The position numbers and the translations under genes were made by a program. This document shows, one piece after another, positions 16,056 through 24,861 of a stretch of DNA of 64,000 nt. The notes beneath the pieces are model-generated. The model saw only the letters and a list, made by a program, of their open reading frames with translations, was not told the DNA's origin and did no database searches. Source of the stretch: Pseudomonas petrae (GTDB taxonomy: Bacteria > Pseudomonadota > Gammaproteobacteria > Pseudomonadales > Pseudomonadaceae); contig NZ_JAKJXE010000016.1 in NCBI RefSeq assembly GCF_021728295.1, forward strand, positions 49,487-113,486, given 5' to 3'. Each line of letters opens with the position of its first letter. Position 1 is the stretch's first letter.

Positions 16056-17329
16056 TGCGGGGATTTATCCGTGGAGCCCTCGTTGAGGGCAAAGAGTTCC
16101 TGGGCCATGGCCAGCGCATCGACGCGGCCTTCAGCGGAGAGCTTTTTGAGTTGCACGCTGGGAGCGTGCATCAATTTATTCGTCAGGCCACGTGCCAGCG
16201 CCATCAAGACGTCTTCGGCGTTGCTGCCATTGGCGAGCATGCGCTGGGCCTTCTGCAATTCTTCGTCGCGCAGGCGTTCGCTCTGCTGACGATACGCCTT
16301 GAGCACGTCGACCGCCGCCAGCTCGCGCAGCCGCGACATGAAATCGTCGACGCCCACGCTGACCAGTTCTTCGGCCGCCTGCGCCGCGCCCTGGCGACTC
16401 TTGAGGTTTTCAGCGACGACTTCGTGCAGATCGTCCACGGTATAGAGGTAGACGTCGTCCAGCTCGCCGACCTCGGGCTCGATATCGCGCGGCACGGCGA
16501 TGTCGACCATGAAGATCGGCTTGTGCTTGCGCAGTTTCAGCGCGCTTTCAACGGCGCCCTTGCCCAGAATCGGCAACTGACTGGCCGTGGAGCTGATCAC
16601 GATGTCGCTGTTGACCAGCTCGGCCGGGATGTCGGCCAACAGCACCGCGTGGGCACCGAACTGCTCGGCGAGAATATTCGCGCGCTCGAGGGTGCGGTTG
16701 GCAACAACGATACGTTTGACCCCGAGCTCATGCAGGTGGCGGGCAACCAGGGTGATGGTCTCCCCTGCCCCGATCAGCAGCGCCTGACTGCGCTGCAGGT
16801 CGCTGAAAATCTGCTTGGCCAGGCTGACGGCGGCAAAGGCGACGGACACTGGGTTCTCGCCGATGGCCGTGTCGGTGCGCACCTGTTTGGCAGCGCTGAA
16901 GGTGGCCTGAAACAGCCGCCCGAGCAACGGGCCGACCGTGCCAGCCTCCCGGGCAACGGCATACGCCGATTTCATCTGACCGAGGATCTGCGGCTCGCCG
17001 AGCACCAGCGAATCCAGCCCCGATGCCACGCGCATCATGTGACGCACCGCCGCGTCGTCTTCATGCACATAGGCACTGGCGCGCAGCTCATCGACATTCA
17101 GGTGGTGATAATCCGCCAGCCAGCGCAACACGACGTCGGCGGTCAGCTGATCCTGTTCGATATACAGCTCGCTGCGATTGCAAGTGGAGAGAATGGCCGC
17201 TTCCCGGCTTCGGGTCAGGCGGCAGAGCTGCTGCAGCGCCTCAACCAGCTGCTCAGGCGTAAATGCCACGCGCTCGCGGACATCAACTGATGCAGTCTTA
17301 TGGTTGATACCCAGAGCAAGAAAGGCCAT
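16052..17329 (-). CDS. hemA: Glutamyl-tRNA reductase
   Basis: A 425-aa enzyme reducing glutamyl-tRNA(Glu) to glutamate semialdehyde, the committed step of tetrapyrrole synthesis. The catalytic Cys50 is in ILSTCNRSELY, the NADPH site is LLIGAGETITLVARHL, and the C-terminal dimerisation helix is complete. It is the first gene of the minus-strand operon. The 258-bp gap to the divergent TPR gene holds its promoter, but I cannot assign hexamers with confidence. Confidence 0.95.
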   Translation of the reverse strand: MAFLALGINHKTASVDVRERVAFTPEQLVEALQQLCRLTRSREAAILSTCNRSELYIEQDQLTADVVLRWLADYHHLNVDELRASAYVHEDDAAVRHMMRVASGLDSLVLGEPQILGQMKSAYAVAREAGTVGPLLGRLFQATFSAAKQVRTDTAIGENPVSVAFAAVSLAKQIFSDLQRSQALLIGAGETITLVARHLHELGVKRIVVANRTLERANILAEQFGAHAVLLADIPAELVNSDIVISSTASQLPILGKGAVESALKLRKHKPIFMVDIAVPRDIEPEVGELDDVYLYTVDDLHEVVAENLKSRQGAAQAAEELVSVGVDDFMSRLRELAAVDVLKAYRQQSERLRDEELQKAQRMLANGSNAEDVLMALARGLTNKLMHAPSVQLKKLSAEGRVDALAMAQELFALNEGSTDKSPQ

Positions 17330-17587
17330 TCAAGGTCGCTGATGGTGACGTGAAGCCGGCAATTGTCCTACTTCAATAGATTCAGGACAACCACCGCAAT
17401 ACATTCAGAACGTCCGCAGCGCACTATTGTCCCTATACAGGTTGCGTATCAGCGCGTCCGGCCTGCGACAAAATGTCCGCGGGCAGGCTGTAGATTGAGC
17501 GTATCCAGATTTCGTGCGGGCTGTGGGTTTGCTCCCGGCCTTGTGTCATGATGCTTCCAAACCGCAGGTAAGCCGCCCCTCCTCTAT

Positions 17588-19315
17588 ATGAATAAATCCT
17601 CCGCGCTGTTCCTTGCCCTTGTCGCTCTGAGTGGCTGCCAGTCTACGGCCTCCGTTTCTACGGAGCCCTCCGCTCCGGCGAAAGAAGCGCCGCCCGCACC
17701 CGAGGCCAAACCTCAGGTGTACGGCTCGTTTACTCAGGAAACCGTCGTCAGCCTGCTGACTGCCGAGCTTGCCGGCCAGCGCAACCGCTTCGACATCGCG
17801 CTGGACAACTATGTGACCCAGGCGATCCAGACTCAGGATCCTGGGATTTCCGAGCGCGCCTTCCGCATCGCCGAGTACCTGGGCGCCGATCAGGCCGCCC
17901 TCGACACATCCATGATCTGGGCGAAAAACGACCCGAGCAATCTCGAGGCACAGCGCGCGGCAGCCATCCAGCTGGCGCGGGCCGGGCGCTACGACGATTC
18001 CATGCGCTATATGGAGAAGGTCCTTCAGGGCCAGGGCGACACGCATTTTGATTTCCTCGCGCTGTCGGCGTCGGAAACCGATTCCAATACGCGCAAAGGG
18101 CTGATCACCAGCTTTGATCGTCTGCTGATGAAGTACCCGAAAAACGGCCAGCTGATCTTCGGCAAGGCGCTTCTCCTCCAGCAGGAAGGCGACAGTGCCG
18201 CCTCCCTGAAACTGCTCGAAGACAACCCGCCGGGTGAAGGCGAAGTGGCGCCGATCCTGCTGCGCGCTCGCTTGCTGCAAAGCATGAACCGCGGCAAGGA
18301 GGCGATCCCGCTGCTGGAAAAAAGCATCAAGAAATACCCGGACGACAAGCGTCTGCGCCTGACCTATGCGCGCATGCTCGTGGAACAGAACCGCATGGAA
18401 GACGCCAAAGTGCAGTTCTCCAGCCTGGTTCAGCAGTACCCGGATGATGACGAGCTGCGTTATTCGCTCGCCCTCGTGTGCCTGGAAAACAAGGCGTGGG
18501 ACGAGGCGCAGGGTTACCTCGAAGACCTCGTCGCCCGCGGCAGTCACGTCGACTCCGCCCACGTAAACCTCGGGCGCATCCACGAAGAACGCGACGACCC
18601 ACAAACCGCGCTGGCCGAATACGCCCAAGTGGGCCCCGGCAATGACTTCCTGCCTGCGCAGTTGCGTCAGGCCGATATCCTCATGAGCAACGGCAACACC
18701 GCTGAAGCCTCGAAGCGGCTGGCTCAGGCACGCGCCGATCAACCCGATTACGCCATTCAGCTGTACCTGATCGAAGCCGAGACCCTGGCCAACAACAACC
18801 AGAGCGATCGCGGCTGGCAGGTGTTGAATCAGGCGCTCAAGCAGTACCCGGATGATCTGAACCTGCTCTACACCCGCTCGATGCTGGCCGAGAAACGCAA
18901 CGATCTGAAACAGATGGAAAGCGACCTGCGGGCCATTCTCAAGCGCGAGCCAGACAACGCCATGGCGTTGAACGCCCTGGGTTACACGCTCTCGGACCGC
19001 ACGACGCGTTACGCCGAGGCCAAGGAATTGATCGAGCGCGCGCACCAGCTCAATCCGGAAGACCCGGCGGTGCTCGACAGCCTCGGTTGGGTCAACTACC
19101 GCCTGGGCAATCTGGATGAGGCCGAACGTCTGCTGCGCCAGGCGCTGGAGCGCTTCCCGGATCACGAAGTCGCCGCGCACCTGGGCGAAGTCCTGTGGGC
19201 CAAAGGCGAGCAGCGCGAAGCGCGCAAAGTGTGGGCCAAGGCCCTCGAACAACAACCTGACAGCCCGGTCTTGCGCAGCACCATCAAACGCCTGACCGGC
19301 GCCGAGACCCTTTGA
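17588..19315 (+). CDS. TPR-repeat outer-membrane lipoprotein
   Basis: A 575-aa protein. The lipobox LSGC places the lipidated cysteine at residue 17, followed by a Pro/Ala-rich linker (residues 25-45). Tandem tetratricopeptide repeats fill residues 60-570, with clear units such as NAMALNALGYTL and PAVLDSLGWVNYRLGNLDEAERLLRQ (shown only in part). It is conserved upstream of lolB in pseudomonads (PA4667-like). A scaffold role in envelope biogenesis is likely but unproven. The lolB start follows 4 bp after its stop. Confidence 0.88.
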   Translation: MNKSSALFLALVALSGCQSTASVSTEPSAPAKEAPPAPEAKPQVYGSFTQETVVSLLTAELAGQRNRFDIALDNYVTQAIQTQDPGISERAFRIAEYLGADQAALDTSMIWAKNDPSNLEAQRAAAIQLARAGRYDDSMRYMEKVLQGQGDTHFDFLALSASETDSNTRKGLITSFDRLLMKYPKNGQLIFGKALLLQQEGDSAASLKLLEDNPPGEGEVAPILLRARLLQSMNRGKEAIPLLEKSIKKYPDDKRLRLTYARMLVEQNRMEDAKVQFSSLVQQYPDDDELRYSLALVCLENKAWDEAQGYLEDLVARGSHVDSAHVNLGRIHEERDDPQTALAEYAQVGPGNDFLPAQLRQADILMSNGNTAEASKRLAQARADQPDYAIQLYLIEAETLANNNQSDRGWQVLNQALKQYPDDLNLLYTRSMLAEKRNDLKQMESDLRAILKREPDNAMALNALGYTLSDRTTRYAEAKELIERAHQLNPEDPAVLDSLGWVNYRLGNLDEAERLLRQALERFPDHEVAAHLGEVLWAKGEQREARKVWAKALEQQPDSPVLRSTIKRLTGAETL

Positions 19316-19319
19316 ATTT

Positions 19320-19937
19320 ATGCAATTGCGCCACGTACTCGTATTCAGTCTGATCGCCCTGCTTGCCGGCTGTGCCGGCATGTCCTCCCGCGAAGCCGTA
19401 CAAGGCAAGGGCGACGCCAATCAATGGCGTGTGAACAAAGAACAACTCAGCAGCCTCGACGGCTGGCAGATCAACGGCAAGGTGGGCATCCGCGCGCCAA
19501 AGGATTCCGGCAGCGGCACGCTGTTCTGGCTACAACGCCAGGATTACTACGACATTCGCCTGTCCGGCCCGCTGGGTCGCGGTGCTGCCCGGTTGACCGG
19601 TCGCCCTGGCGCAGTGTCGCTGGAAGTCGCCAATCAGGGCCGTTACGACGCGCCGGACCCGGAAACCCTGCTCAAGGATCAACTGGGCTGGAAACTGCCA
19701 GTGTCGCATCTGGTCTGGTGGGTGCGCGGTCTGCCGGCGCCGGACAGCAAAAGCAGCCTGACGCTTGACGGTGACAGTCGCCTATCCAGCCTTGAACAGG
19801 ATGGCTGGCAGATCGAATACCTGAGCTACACCCAGCAGAACGGTTTCTGGTTGCCTGAGCGCATGAAGCTGCACGGGCAGGATCTGGACGTCACGCTGGT
19901 CATCAAGGACTGGCAACCACGCAAACTGGGGCAATGA
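19320..19937 (+). CDS. lolB: Outer-membrane lipoprotein receptor LolB
   Basis: A 205-aa lipoprotein (lipobox LLAGC, Cys18) that accepts lipoproteins from LolA and inserts them into the outer membrane. INGKVGIRAPKDSGSGTLFWLQ and LVWWVRGLPAP match the LolB fold. It overlaps ispE by 4 bp, the classical lolB-ispE-prs neighbourhood. Confidence 0.93.
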   Translation: MQLRHVLVFSLIALLAGCAGMSSREAVQGKGDANQWRVNKEQLSSLDGWQINGKVGIRAPKDSGSGTLFWLQRQDYYDIRLSGPLGRGAARLTGRPGAVSLEVANQGRYDAPDPETLLKDQLGWKLPVSHLVWWVRGLPAPDSKSSLTLDGDSRLSSLEQDGWQIEYLSYTQQNGFWLPERMKLHGQDLDVTLVIKDWQPRKLGQ

Positions 19938-20791
19938 GCATGTCGCAAGCACGACTGACACTGCCCGCCCCTGCCAAACTGAATCTGATGCTGCACATCA
20001 CCGGACGGCGTGCCGACGGTTATCACGAACTGCAGACGCTGTTTCAGTTTCTCGATTACGGCGACGAGCTCAGTTTCGCGCTTCGCGACGACGGTGAAGT
20101 GCGCCTGCAGACGGAAATTGCCGACGTCCCCCACGACAGTAATCTGATCGTCAGAGCGGCTCGCGCCCTCAAGGAACAATCCGGTTGCCCGCTCGGCGTT
20201 GATATCTGGCTGAAAAAAGTCCTGCCCATGGGGGGCGGCATTGGCGGCGGAAGCTCCGATGCGGCAACCACACTGCTCGGCCTGAATCATCTCTGGCAGC
20301 TTGGCTGGGATGAAGATCGTCTGGCGGGGCTGGGCCTCAAGCTCGGGGCTGACGTGCCGGTTTTCGTGCGTGGACACGCTGCTTTTGCTGAGGGCATCGG
20401 CGAGATACTGACCCCTGTAACCCCCGAAGAACCTTGGTATCTGGTGCTAGTGCCGCAAGTATCTGTAAGTACAGCAGAAATTTTTTCAGATCCGCTGTTG
20501 ACACGTGACACTCCGCCCATTAAAGTGCGCCCCGTTCCCAAGGGAAACAGTCGAAACGACTGCTTACCGGTTGTAACGAGGCGGTATCCAGAAGTTGGTA
20601 ACGCTTTGAATTTGTTAGGTAAATTCACCGAAGCAAAATTAACCGGAACTGGAAGTTGTGTGTTTGGGGCCTTCCCAAGCAAAGCTGAAGCTGATAAAGT
20701 CTCGGCCCTTCTTACAGAGACCCTTACAGGGTTTGTAGCAAAAGGCGCAAACATCTCGATGTTGCACCGGAAGTTACAAGCACTGCTCTAA
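19934..20791 (+). CDS. ispE: 4-diphosphocytidyl-2-C-methyl-D-erythritol kinase
   Basis: A 285-aa GHMP kinase of the MEP isoprenoid pathway. The ATP loop PMGGGIGGGSSDAATTL is intact, as are N-terminal PAPAKLNLMLHI and C-terminal KLTGTGSCVFGAF. Base composition changes sharply after about 20450: the last third is AT-rich with codons unlike its first two thirds, yet the protein remains conserved. A promoter-like sequence and hairpins lie inside this part (listed separately). tRNA-Gln follows 36 bp downstream. Confidence 0.95.
   Translation: MSMSQARLTLPAPAKLNLMLHITGRRADGYHELQTLFQFLDYGDELSFALRDDGEVRLQTEIADVPHDSNLIVRAARALKEQSGCPLGVDIWLKKVLPMGGGIGGGSSDAATTLLGLNHLWQLGWDEDRLAGLGLKLGADVPVFVRGHAAFAEGIGEILTPVTPEEPWYLVLVPQVSVSTAEIFSDPLLTRDTPPIKVRPVPKGNSRNDCLPVVTRRYPEVGNALNLLGKFTEAKLTGTGSCVFGAFPSKAEADKVSALLTETLTGFVAKGANISMLHRKLQALL
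20498..20526 (+). promoter_or_regulatory. Sigma70-like promoter inside ispE
   Basis: A perfect TTGACA (20498-20503) is followed after exactly 17 bp by TAAAGT (20521-20526), then by a GC-rich discriminator GCGCCCC of the kind seen at stable-RNA promoters. It points toward tRNA-Gln and prs. Confidence 0.5.
20534..20562 (+). other. Tandem hairpins within the ispE coding sequence
   Basis: TTCC/GGAA around CAAG (20535-20546) is followed at once by a perfect 6-bp stem CAGTCG-AAA-CGACTG (20548-20562). They lie directly after the predicted start site of the internal promoter, so the RNA would begin with structured elements. Confidence 0.45.
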
Positions 20792-20827
20792 AAGGAACCG
20801 AGTGCCAGGCACTCGTGCAACAGATAC

Positions 20828-20902
20828 AGGGGCGTCGCCAAGCGGTAAGGCAGCAGGTTTTGATCCTGCCATGCGTTGGTTCGAATCCAGCCGCCCCTGC
20901 CA
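20828..20902 (+). tRNA. tRNA-Gln (anticodon TTG)
   Basis: A cloverleaf can be drawn with acceptor AGGGGCG/CGCCCCT, anticodon stem GCAGG/CCTGC, T arm GTTGG/CCAGC around TTCGAAT, and an encoded CCA. The anticodon TTG is at 20860-20862. The gene sits between ispE and prs as in other pseudomonads; it could be made from the promoter embedded in ispE. Confidence 0.95.
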
Positions 20903-20949
20903 TTTTCCTATAGTCATCCAGGCATACCCTAAGCCTCCAGGTACTGCGC

Positions 20950-21891
20950 GTGTCCAAGATGATGGTCTTTACGGGGAACGCCAACCCCGATCTGGCTCGG
21001 CGTGTCGTACGTCAGCTGCATATCCCTCTCGGTGACATATCTGTTGGAAAGTTTTCCGACGGTGAGATTACCGCTGAGATCAATGAAAACGTTCGCGGTA
21101 AAGACGTCTTCATTATTCAGCCGACCTGCGCTCCGACCAACGATAACCTGATGGAACTCGTCGTGATGGCTGATGCCTTCCGTCGCTCCTCGGCTACTCG
21201 TATCACTGCTGTAATCCCTTACTTTGGTTATGCCCGCCAGGATCGTCGTCCGCGTTCCGCCCGTGTGGCTATCAGCGCTAAAGTGGTTGCGGACATGCTC
21301 ACCGTCGTCGGTATCGACCGTGTGCTGACTGTCGACCTGCACGCTGACCAAATTCAAGGCTTCTTCGATATCCCGGTAGATAACATCTACGGCTCCCCGG
21401 TTCTGGTGGATGACATCGAAGACCAACGTTTCGAAAACCTGATGATTGTCTCCCCGGATATCGGTGGCGTCGTGCGTGCACGTGCTGTTGCCAAATCCCT
21501 GGGCGTCGATCTGGGCATCATCGACAAGCGCCGCGAGAAGGCGAACCACTCCGAAGTGATGCACATCATCGGTGATGTCGAAGGCCGTACCTGTATTCTT
21601 GTCGACGACATGGTCGATACCGCCGGTACCTTGTGCCATGCGGCCAAAGCGCTGAAAGAACACGGCGCTGCCAAGGTCTTCGCGTATTGCACACACCCTG
21701 TTCTGTCGGGCCGTGCAATCGAGAACATCGAAAATTCCGTGCTGGACGAACTGGTGGTGACGAACACCATCCCGTTGTCCGCTGCAGCACAGGCCTGTGA
21801 CCGTATCCGTCAACTGGATATCGCACCGGTGGTCGCTGAGGCGATGCGTCGCATCAGCAATGAAGAATCGATCAGCGCGATGTTCCGATAA
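20950..21891 (+). CDS. prs: Ribose-phosphate pyrophosphokinase
   Basis: A 313-aa enzyme making PRPP from ribose 5-phosphate and ATP, the substrate for Hpt and Upp at the start of this window. The PRPP-binding loop CILVDDMVDTAGTL, the VDLHADQIQGFF flag region and RRPRSARVAISAK are intact. The start is GTG at 20950 (SKMMVFTGNANPDL), matching the family N-terminus. A strong terminator follows. Confidence 0.95.
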   Translation: MSKMMVFTGNANPDLARRVVRQLHIPLGDISVGKFSDGEITAEINENVRGKDVFIIQPTCAPTNDNLMELVVMADAFRRSSATRITAVIPYFGYARQDRRPRSARVAISAKVVADMLTVVGIDRVLTVDLHADQIQGFFDIPVDNIYGSPVLVDDIEDQRFENLMIVSPDIGGVVRARAVAKSLGVDLGIIDKRREKANHSEVMHIIGDVEGRTCILVDDMVDTAGTLCHAAKALKEHGAAKVFAYCTHPVLSGRAIENIENSVLDELVVTNTIPLSAAAQACDRIRQLDIAPVVAEAMRRISNEESISAMFR

Positions 21892-21922
21892 GGGCCCTGC
21901 CCTGCCGAACCATCCGTTGACG

Positions 21923-21967
21923 AAAAGCGCCCCGCCCCGACACTCAATGCCGGGGCGGGGCTTTTTT
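21923..21967 (+). terminator. Intrinsic terminator after prs
   Basis: An 11-bp GC stem GCCCCGCCCCG / CGGGGCGGGGC with a 10-nt loop is followed by six T. Confidence 0.92.
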
Positions 21968-22031
21968 GCCCATACCGTGTCTGGCGCTGGTCGCAAACGC
22001 CGCTCGGTCATGGCTATATTGGAGATACAAA

Positions 22032-22643
22032 ATGACTGATTTTATTCTGAACGCCCAAGCGCGTACTGACCTGGGGAAAGGTGCGAGCCGCCGCCTGCGT
22101 CGTCTCGCCGCCTCCGTCCCAGCCGTTGTTTACGGTGGTGGCCAGGAAGCGACTTCGATCACCATCGAAGCCAAGGAACTCGCCAAACTGTTCGAAAACG
22201 AAGCTGCCTACAGCCACGTAATCGAGCTGAACGTTGCTGGCGCCAAGCAGAACGTCATCGTTAAAGCGATGCAGCGTCACCCTGCCAAGCAGTTCATCAT
22301 GCACGCTGACTTCATCCGCGTCGTAGCTGGCCAGAAACTGACCGCTATCGTTCCAGTGCACTTCATCAACGAAGAAGCACCGATCAAGAAAGGCGGCGAG
22401 ATCTCGCACACTGCCACTGAACTGGAAGTGACCTGCCTGCCGAAAGACCTGCCTGAGTTCATCGAAGTTGACCTGGGCGCTCTGGAAATCGGCGACAACG
22501 TTCACCTGTCCGACGTCAAGGCACCTAAAGGTGTTGAATTCGTTGCTCTGGCGCACGGCAAGGACCTGGACATCGCTAACGTCCACGCTCCTCGCATCGT
22601 CCAGGACGAAGAAGAAGGCACCGCAGAAGGCGAAGCAGAGTAA
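22032..22643 (+). CDS. rplY: 50S ribosomal protein L25 (CTC type)
   Basis: A 203-aa protein: an N-terminal 5S rRNA-binding L25 domain (about residues 1-90) plus the C-terminal TL5/CTC beta domain (about 95-185) and an acidic tail (EEEGTAEGEAE). The start ATG 22032 has GGAG 8 bases upstream; the longer in-frame reading runs into the prs terminator. It is followed by pth and ychF, a translation-related cluster. Confidence 0.94.
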   Translation: MTDFILNAQARTDLGKGASRRLRRLAASVPAVVYGGGQEATSITIEAKELAKLFENEAAYSHVIELNVAGAKQNVIVKAMQRHPAKQFIMHADFIRVVAGQKLTAIVPVHFINEEAPIKKGGEISHTATELEVTCLPKDLPEFIEVDLGALEIGDNVHLSDVKAPKGVEFVALAHGKDLDIANVHAPRIVQDEEEGTAEGEAE

Positions 22644-22669
22644 TTATTACTCGCTAGCCGGTTGAACCC

Positions 22670-22692
22670 GTGATGATGCTAGCCATCATCAC
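22670..22692 (+). other. Perfect hairpin between rplY and pth
   Basis: GTGATGATG / CATCATCAC form an uninterrupted 9-bp stem with a 5-nt CTAGC loop. There is no T-run, so it is more likely an RNA stability or processing element than a terminator. Confidence 0.55.
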
Positions 22693-22718
22693 ACTCGACC
22701 CAAGGAAGAGCCCCTGAC

Positions 22719-23303
22719 GTGACCGCCATCCAACTGATCGTCGGCCTGGGAAATCCAGGCCCCGAATACGAACAGACCCGGCATAACGCAGGGGCTCTTT
22801 TCGTTGAGCGCATTGCCAGCGCCCAGCGTGTCAACCTGACCGCTGACCGCAAATATTTCGGCCTGACGGCTAAGTTCAGTCATCAGGGCCAAGACGTTCG
22901 TCTGCTGATTCCCACCACCTACATGAACCGCAGCGGCCAGTCCGTCGCAGCTCTGGCGGGTTTCTTCCGGATTCCTCCGCAAGCCATTCTGGTGGCCCAC
23001 GACGAACTTGACCTGCCTCCGGGCGTCGCCAAACTCAAACTGGGTGGCGGGCACGGCGGGCATAACGGGCTGCGTGACATCATTGCGCAGCTCGGCAACC
23101 AGAACGGCTTCCACCGCCTGCGGCTTGGCATCGGCCACCCGGGCGACGCCAGTCTGGTGTCCAACTTTGTCCTGGGTCGCGCGCCACGCGCCGAGCAGGA
23201 AAAACTGGACGCCAGCATCGACTTTGCCCTCGGCGTGCTGCCGGATGTACTCGCTGGCGACTTCGCCAAGGCGATGCGCGTCCTGCACAGCCAGAAGGCC
23301 TGA
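22719..23303 (+). CDS. pth: Peptidyl-tRNA hydrolase
   Basis: A 194-aa enzyme that recycles peptidyl-tRNA. Catalytic His22 lies in EQTRHNAG, and the family motifs YMNRSG, AHDELDLP and GGGHGGHNGLRDI are present. The start is GTG at 22719, 10 bases after AAGGAAG. ychF follows 21 bp after its stop, the common pth-ychF pair. Confidence 0.95.
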   Translation: MTAIQLIVGLGNPGPEYEQTRHNAGALFVERIASAQRVNLTADRKYFGLTAKFSHQGQDVRLLIPTTYMNRSGQSVAALAGFFRIPPQAILVAHDELDLPPGVAKLKLGGGHGGHNGLRDIIAQLGNQNGFHRLRLGIGHPGDASLVSNFVLGRAPRAEQEKLDASIDFALGVLPDVLAGDFAKAMRVLHSQKA

Positions 23304-23324
23304 CATCACTCGAGGGGAAACACC

Positions 23325-24425
23325 ATGGGATTCAACTGCGGCATCGTCGGCCTGCCCAACGTCGGCAAGTCCACCCTGTTCAACGCCCTGACCAAATCCG
23401 GTATCGCGGCGGAGAACTTTCCCTTCTGCACCATCGAACCGAACACCGGCATCGTGCCCATGCCGGACCCGCGCCTGCAGGCCCTGGCCGACATCGTCAA
23501 CCCGAAGCGCATCCTGCCGACCACGATGGAATTCGTCGACATCGCCGGGCTGGTTGCCGGTGCATCCAAAGGTGAAGGCCTGGGCAACAAGTTCCTCGCC
23601 AACATCCGCGAGACCGACGCCATCGCTCACGTCGTGCGCTGCTTCGAAGACGAGAACGTGATTCACGTTTCCAACAGCGTCGACCCAAAGCGCGACATCG
23701 AAATCATCGACCTGGAACTGATTTTCGCTGACCTCGACAGCTGCGAGAAGCAACTGCAGAAAGTCACGCGCAACGCCAAGGGCGGCGACAAGGACGCAGT
23801 AGTCCAGAAAGGCCTGCTGGAACAACTCATCGCTCACTTCACGCTGGGCAAACCCGCGCGCAGCCTGATGAAGAGCATGAACGCCGATGAGAAAGCCGTC
23901 ATCAAGGGCTTCCATCTGCTGACCACCAAACCGGTCATGTACATCGCCAACGTCGCTGAAGACGGTTTCGAGAACAACCCGCACCTGGACGTGGTTCGCG
24001 CCATCGCCGAAGAAGAAGGCGCAATGCTGGTGCCGGTCTGCAACAAGATCGAAGCGGAAATCGCGGAGCTCGACGACGGCGAAGAAAAGGACATGTTCCT
24101 GGAGGCCCTGGGCCTTGAAGAGCCTGGTCTGAACCGCGTGATCCGTGCCGGCTACGAAATGCTGCACCTGCAGACCTACTTCACCGCCGGCGTCGAAGAA
24201 GTTCGTGCCTGGACCGTCCGTGTCGGCGCCACCGCGCCACAGGCTGCCGGCGTGATCCACACCGATTTCGAAAAAGGCTTCATCCGCGCCGAATGCGTCG
24301 CCTACAACGACTTCATCCAGTACAAGGGTGAAGCCGGTGCCAAGGAAGCGGGCAAATGGCGCCTGGAAGGCAAGGATTACATCGTCAAGGACGGCGACGT
24401 TCTGCACTTCCGTTTTAACGTATAG
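23325..24425 (+). CDS. ychF: Redox-regulated ATPase YchF
   Basis: A 366-aa Obg-family P-loop protein that hydrolyses ATP rather than GTP and associates with ribosomes. The P-loop is GLPNVGKST near the N-terminus and the C-terminal TGS domain is complete (FEKGFIRAECVAYNDFI, KDGDVLHFRFNV). It starts after GAGGGGAAACACC. It is the last backbone gene before the accessory region. Confidence 0.95.
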   Translation: MGFNCGIVGLPNVGKSTLFNALTKSGIAAENFPFCTIEPNTGIVPMPDPRLQALADIVNPKRILPTTMEFVDIAGLVAGASKGEGLGNKFLANIRETDAIAHVVRCFEDENVIHVSNSVDPKRDIEIIDLELIFADLDSCEKQLQKVTRNAKGGDKDAVVQKGLLEQLIAHFTLGKPARSLMKSMNADEKAVIKGFHLLTTKPVMYIANVAEDGFENNPHLDVVRAIAEEEGAMLVPVCNKIEAEIAELDDGEEKDMFLEALGLEEPGLNRVIRAGYEMLHLQTYFTAGVEEVRAWTVRVGATAPQAAGVIHTDFEKGFIRAECVAYNDFIQYKGEAGAKEAGKWRLEGKDYIVKDGDVLHFRFNV

Positions 24426-24634
24426 CGCGAGGGCATTCACATCCACCCTTCCCTTGCCATGCTATGGACATTCAGCGTGGTTACGGATCATCAGCGGCGC
24501 GGATTTCTACGATCACAGCGCCAATGATCGAAGGGGCGCAGATGGCGTACCTAGACCATGTAGCATTTCATCCGTGGCGTGAGACCATAACGGGGAGAGC
24601 TGTTGCATGGGAGGTCGATAGATTCCGCGCTTAA

Positions 24635-24766
24635 ATCCCCAAGCTCCCGCAGATCTTTTGGAACGATGGGACAGGATGGTCAAAGGCCAACCTGTGGGCA
24701 TTGGAAAAACTCTACGAAGATGGTCGAAACATCCAGACTGTCCAGTGCGACACGCTCAGTACATGA
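24635..24766 (+). pseudogene. Fragment of a tyrosine-recombinase integrase (putative)
   Basis: One frame reads IPKLPQIFWNDGTGWSKANL followed by WALEKLYEDGRNIQTVQ, then stops. This resembles the N-terminal core-binding segment of Pseudomonas site-specific integrases (FWxDGxPWxEANLWALE pattern); the match is from memory and needs a search. No catalytic domain follows. The rest of the 436-bp gap between ychF and rclC shows no other gene. Confidence 0.4.
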
Positions 24767-24861
24767 TTGAGACGATTGCACAAATCACTGAGCCGATCTC
24801 GACGGACCTTGCGCTTTGCCCTCTTTAACCTTGAGCGCTCTCAAAACTCAAGGGCTTACCC

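Noticed and set aside
17546..19420. Long antisense open frame (624 codons) opposite the TPR lipoprotein
   Set aside because: It mirrors the GC-rich codon structure of the sense gene, has no recognisable motif, and the sense frame has a lipobox and clear TPR units.
22689..24446. 585-codon antisense frame covering pth and ychF
   Set aside because: It spans two well-conserved sense genes and carries no family features.
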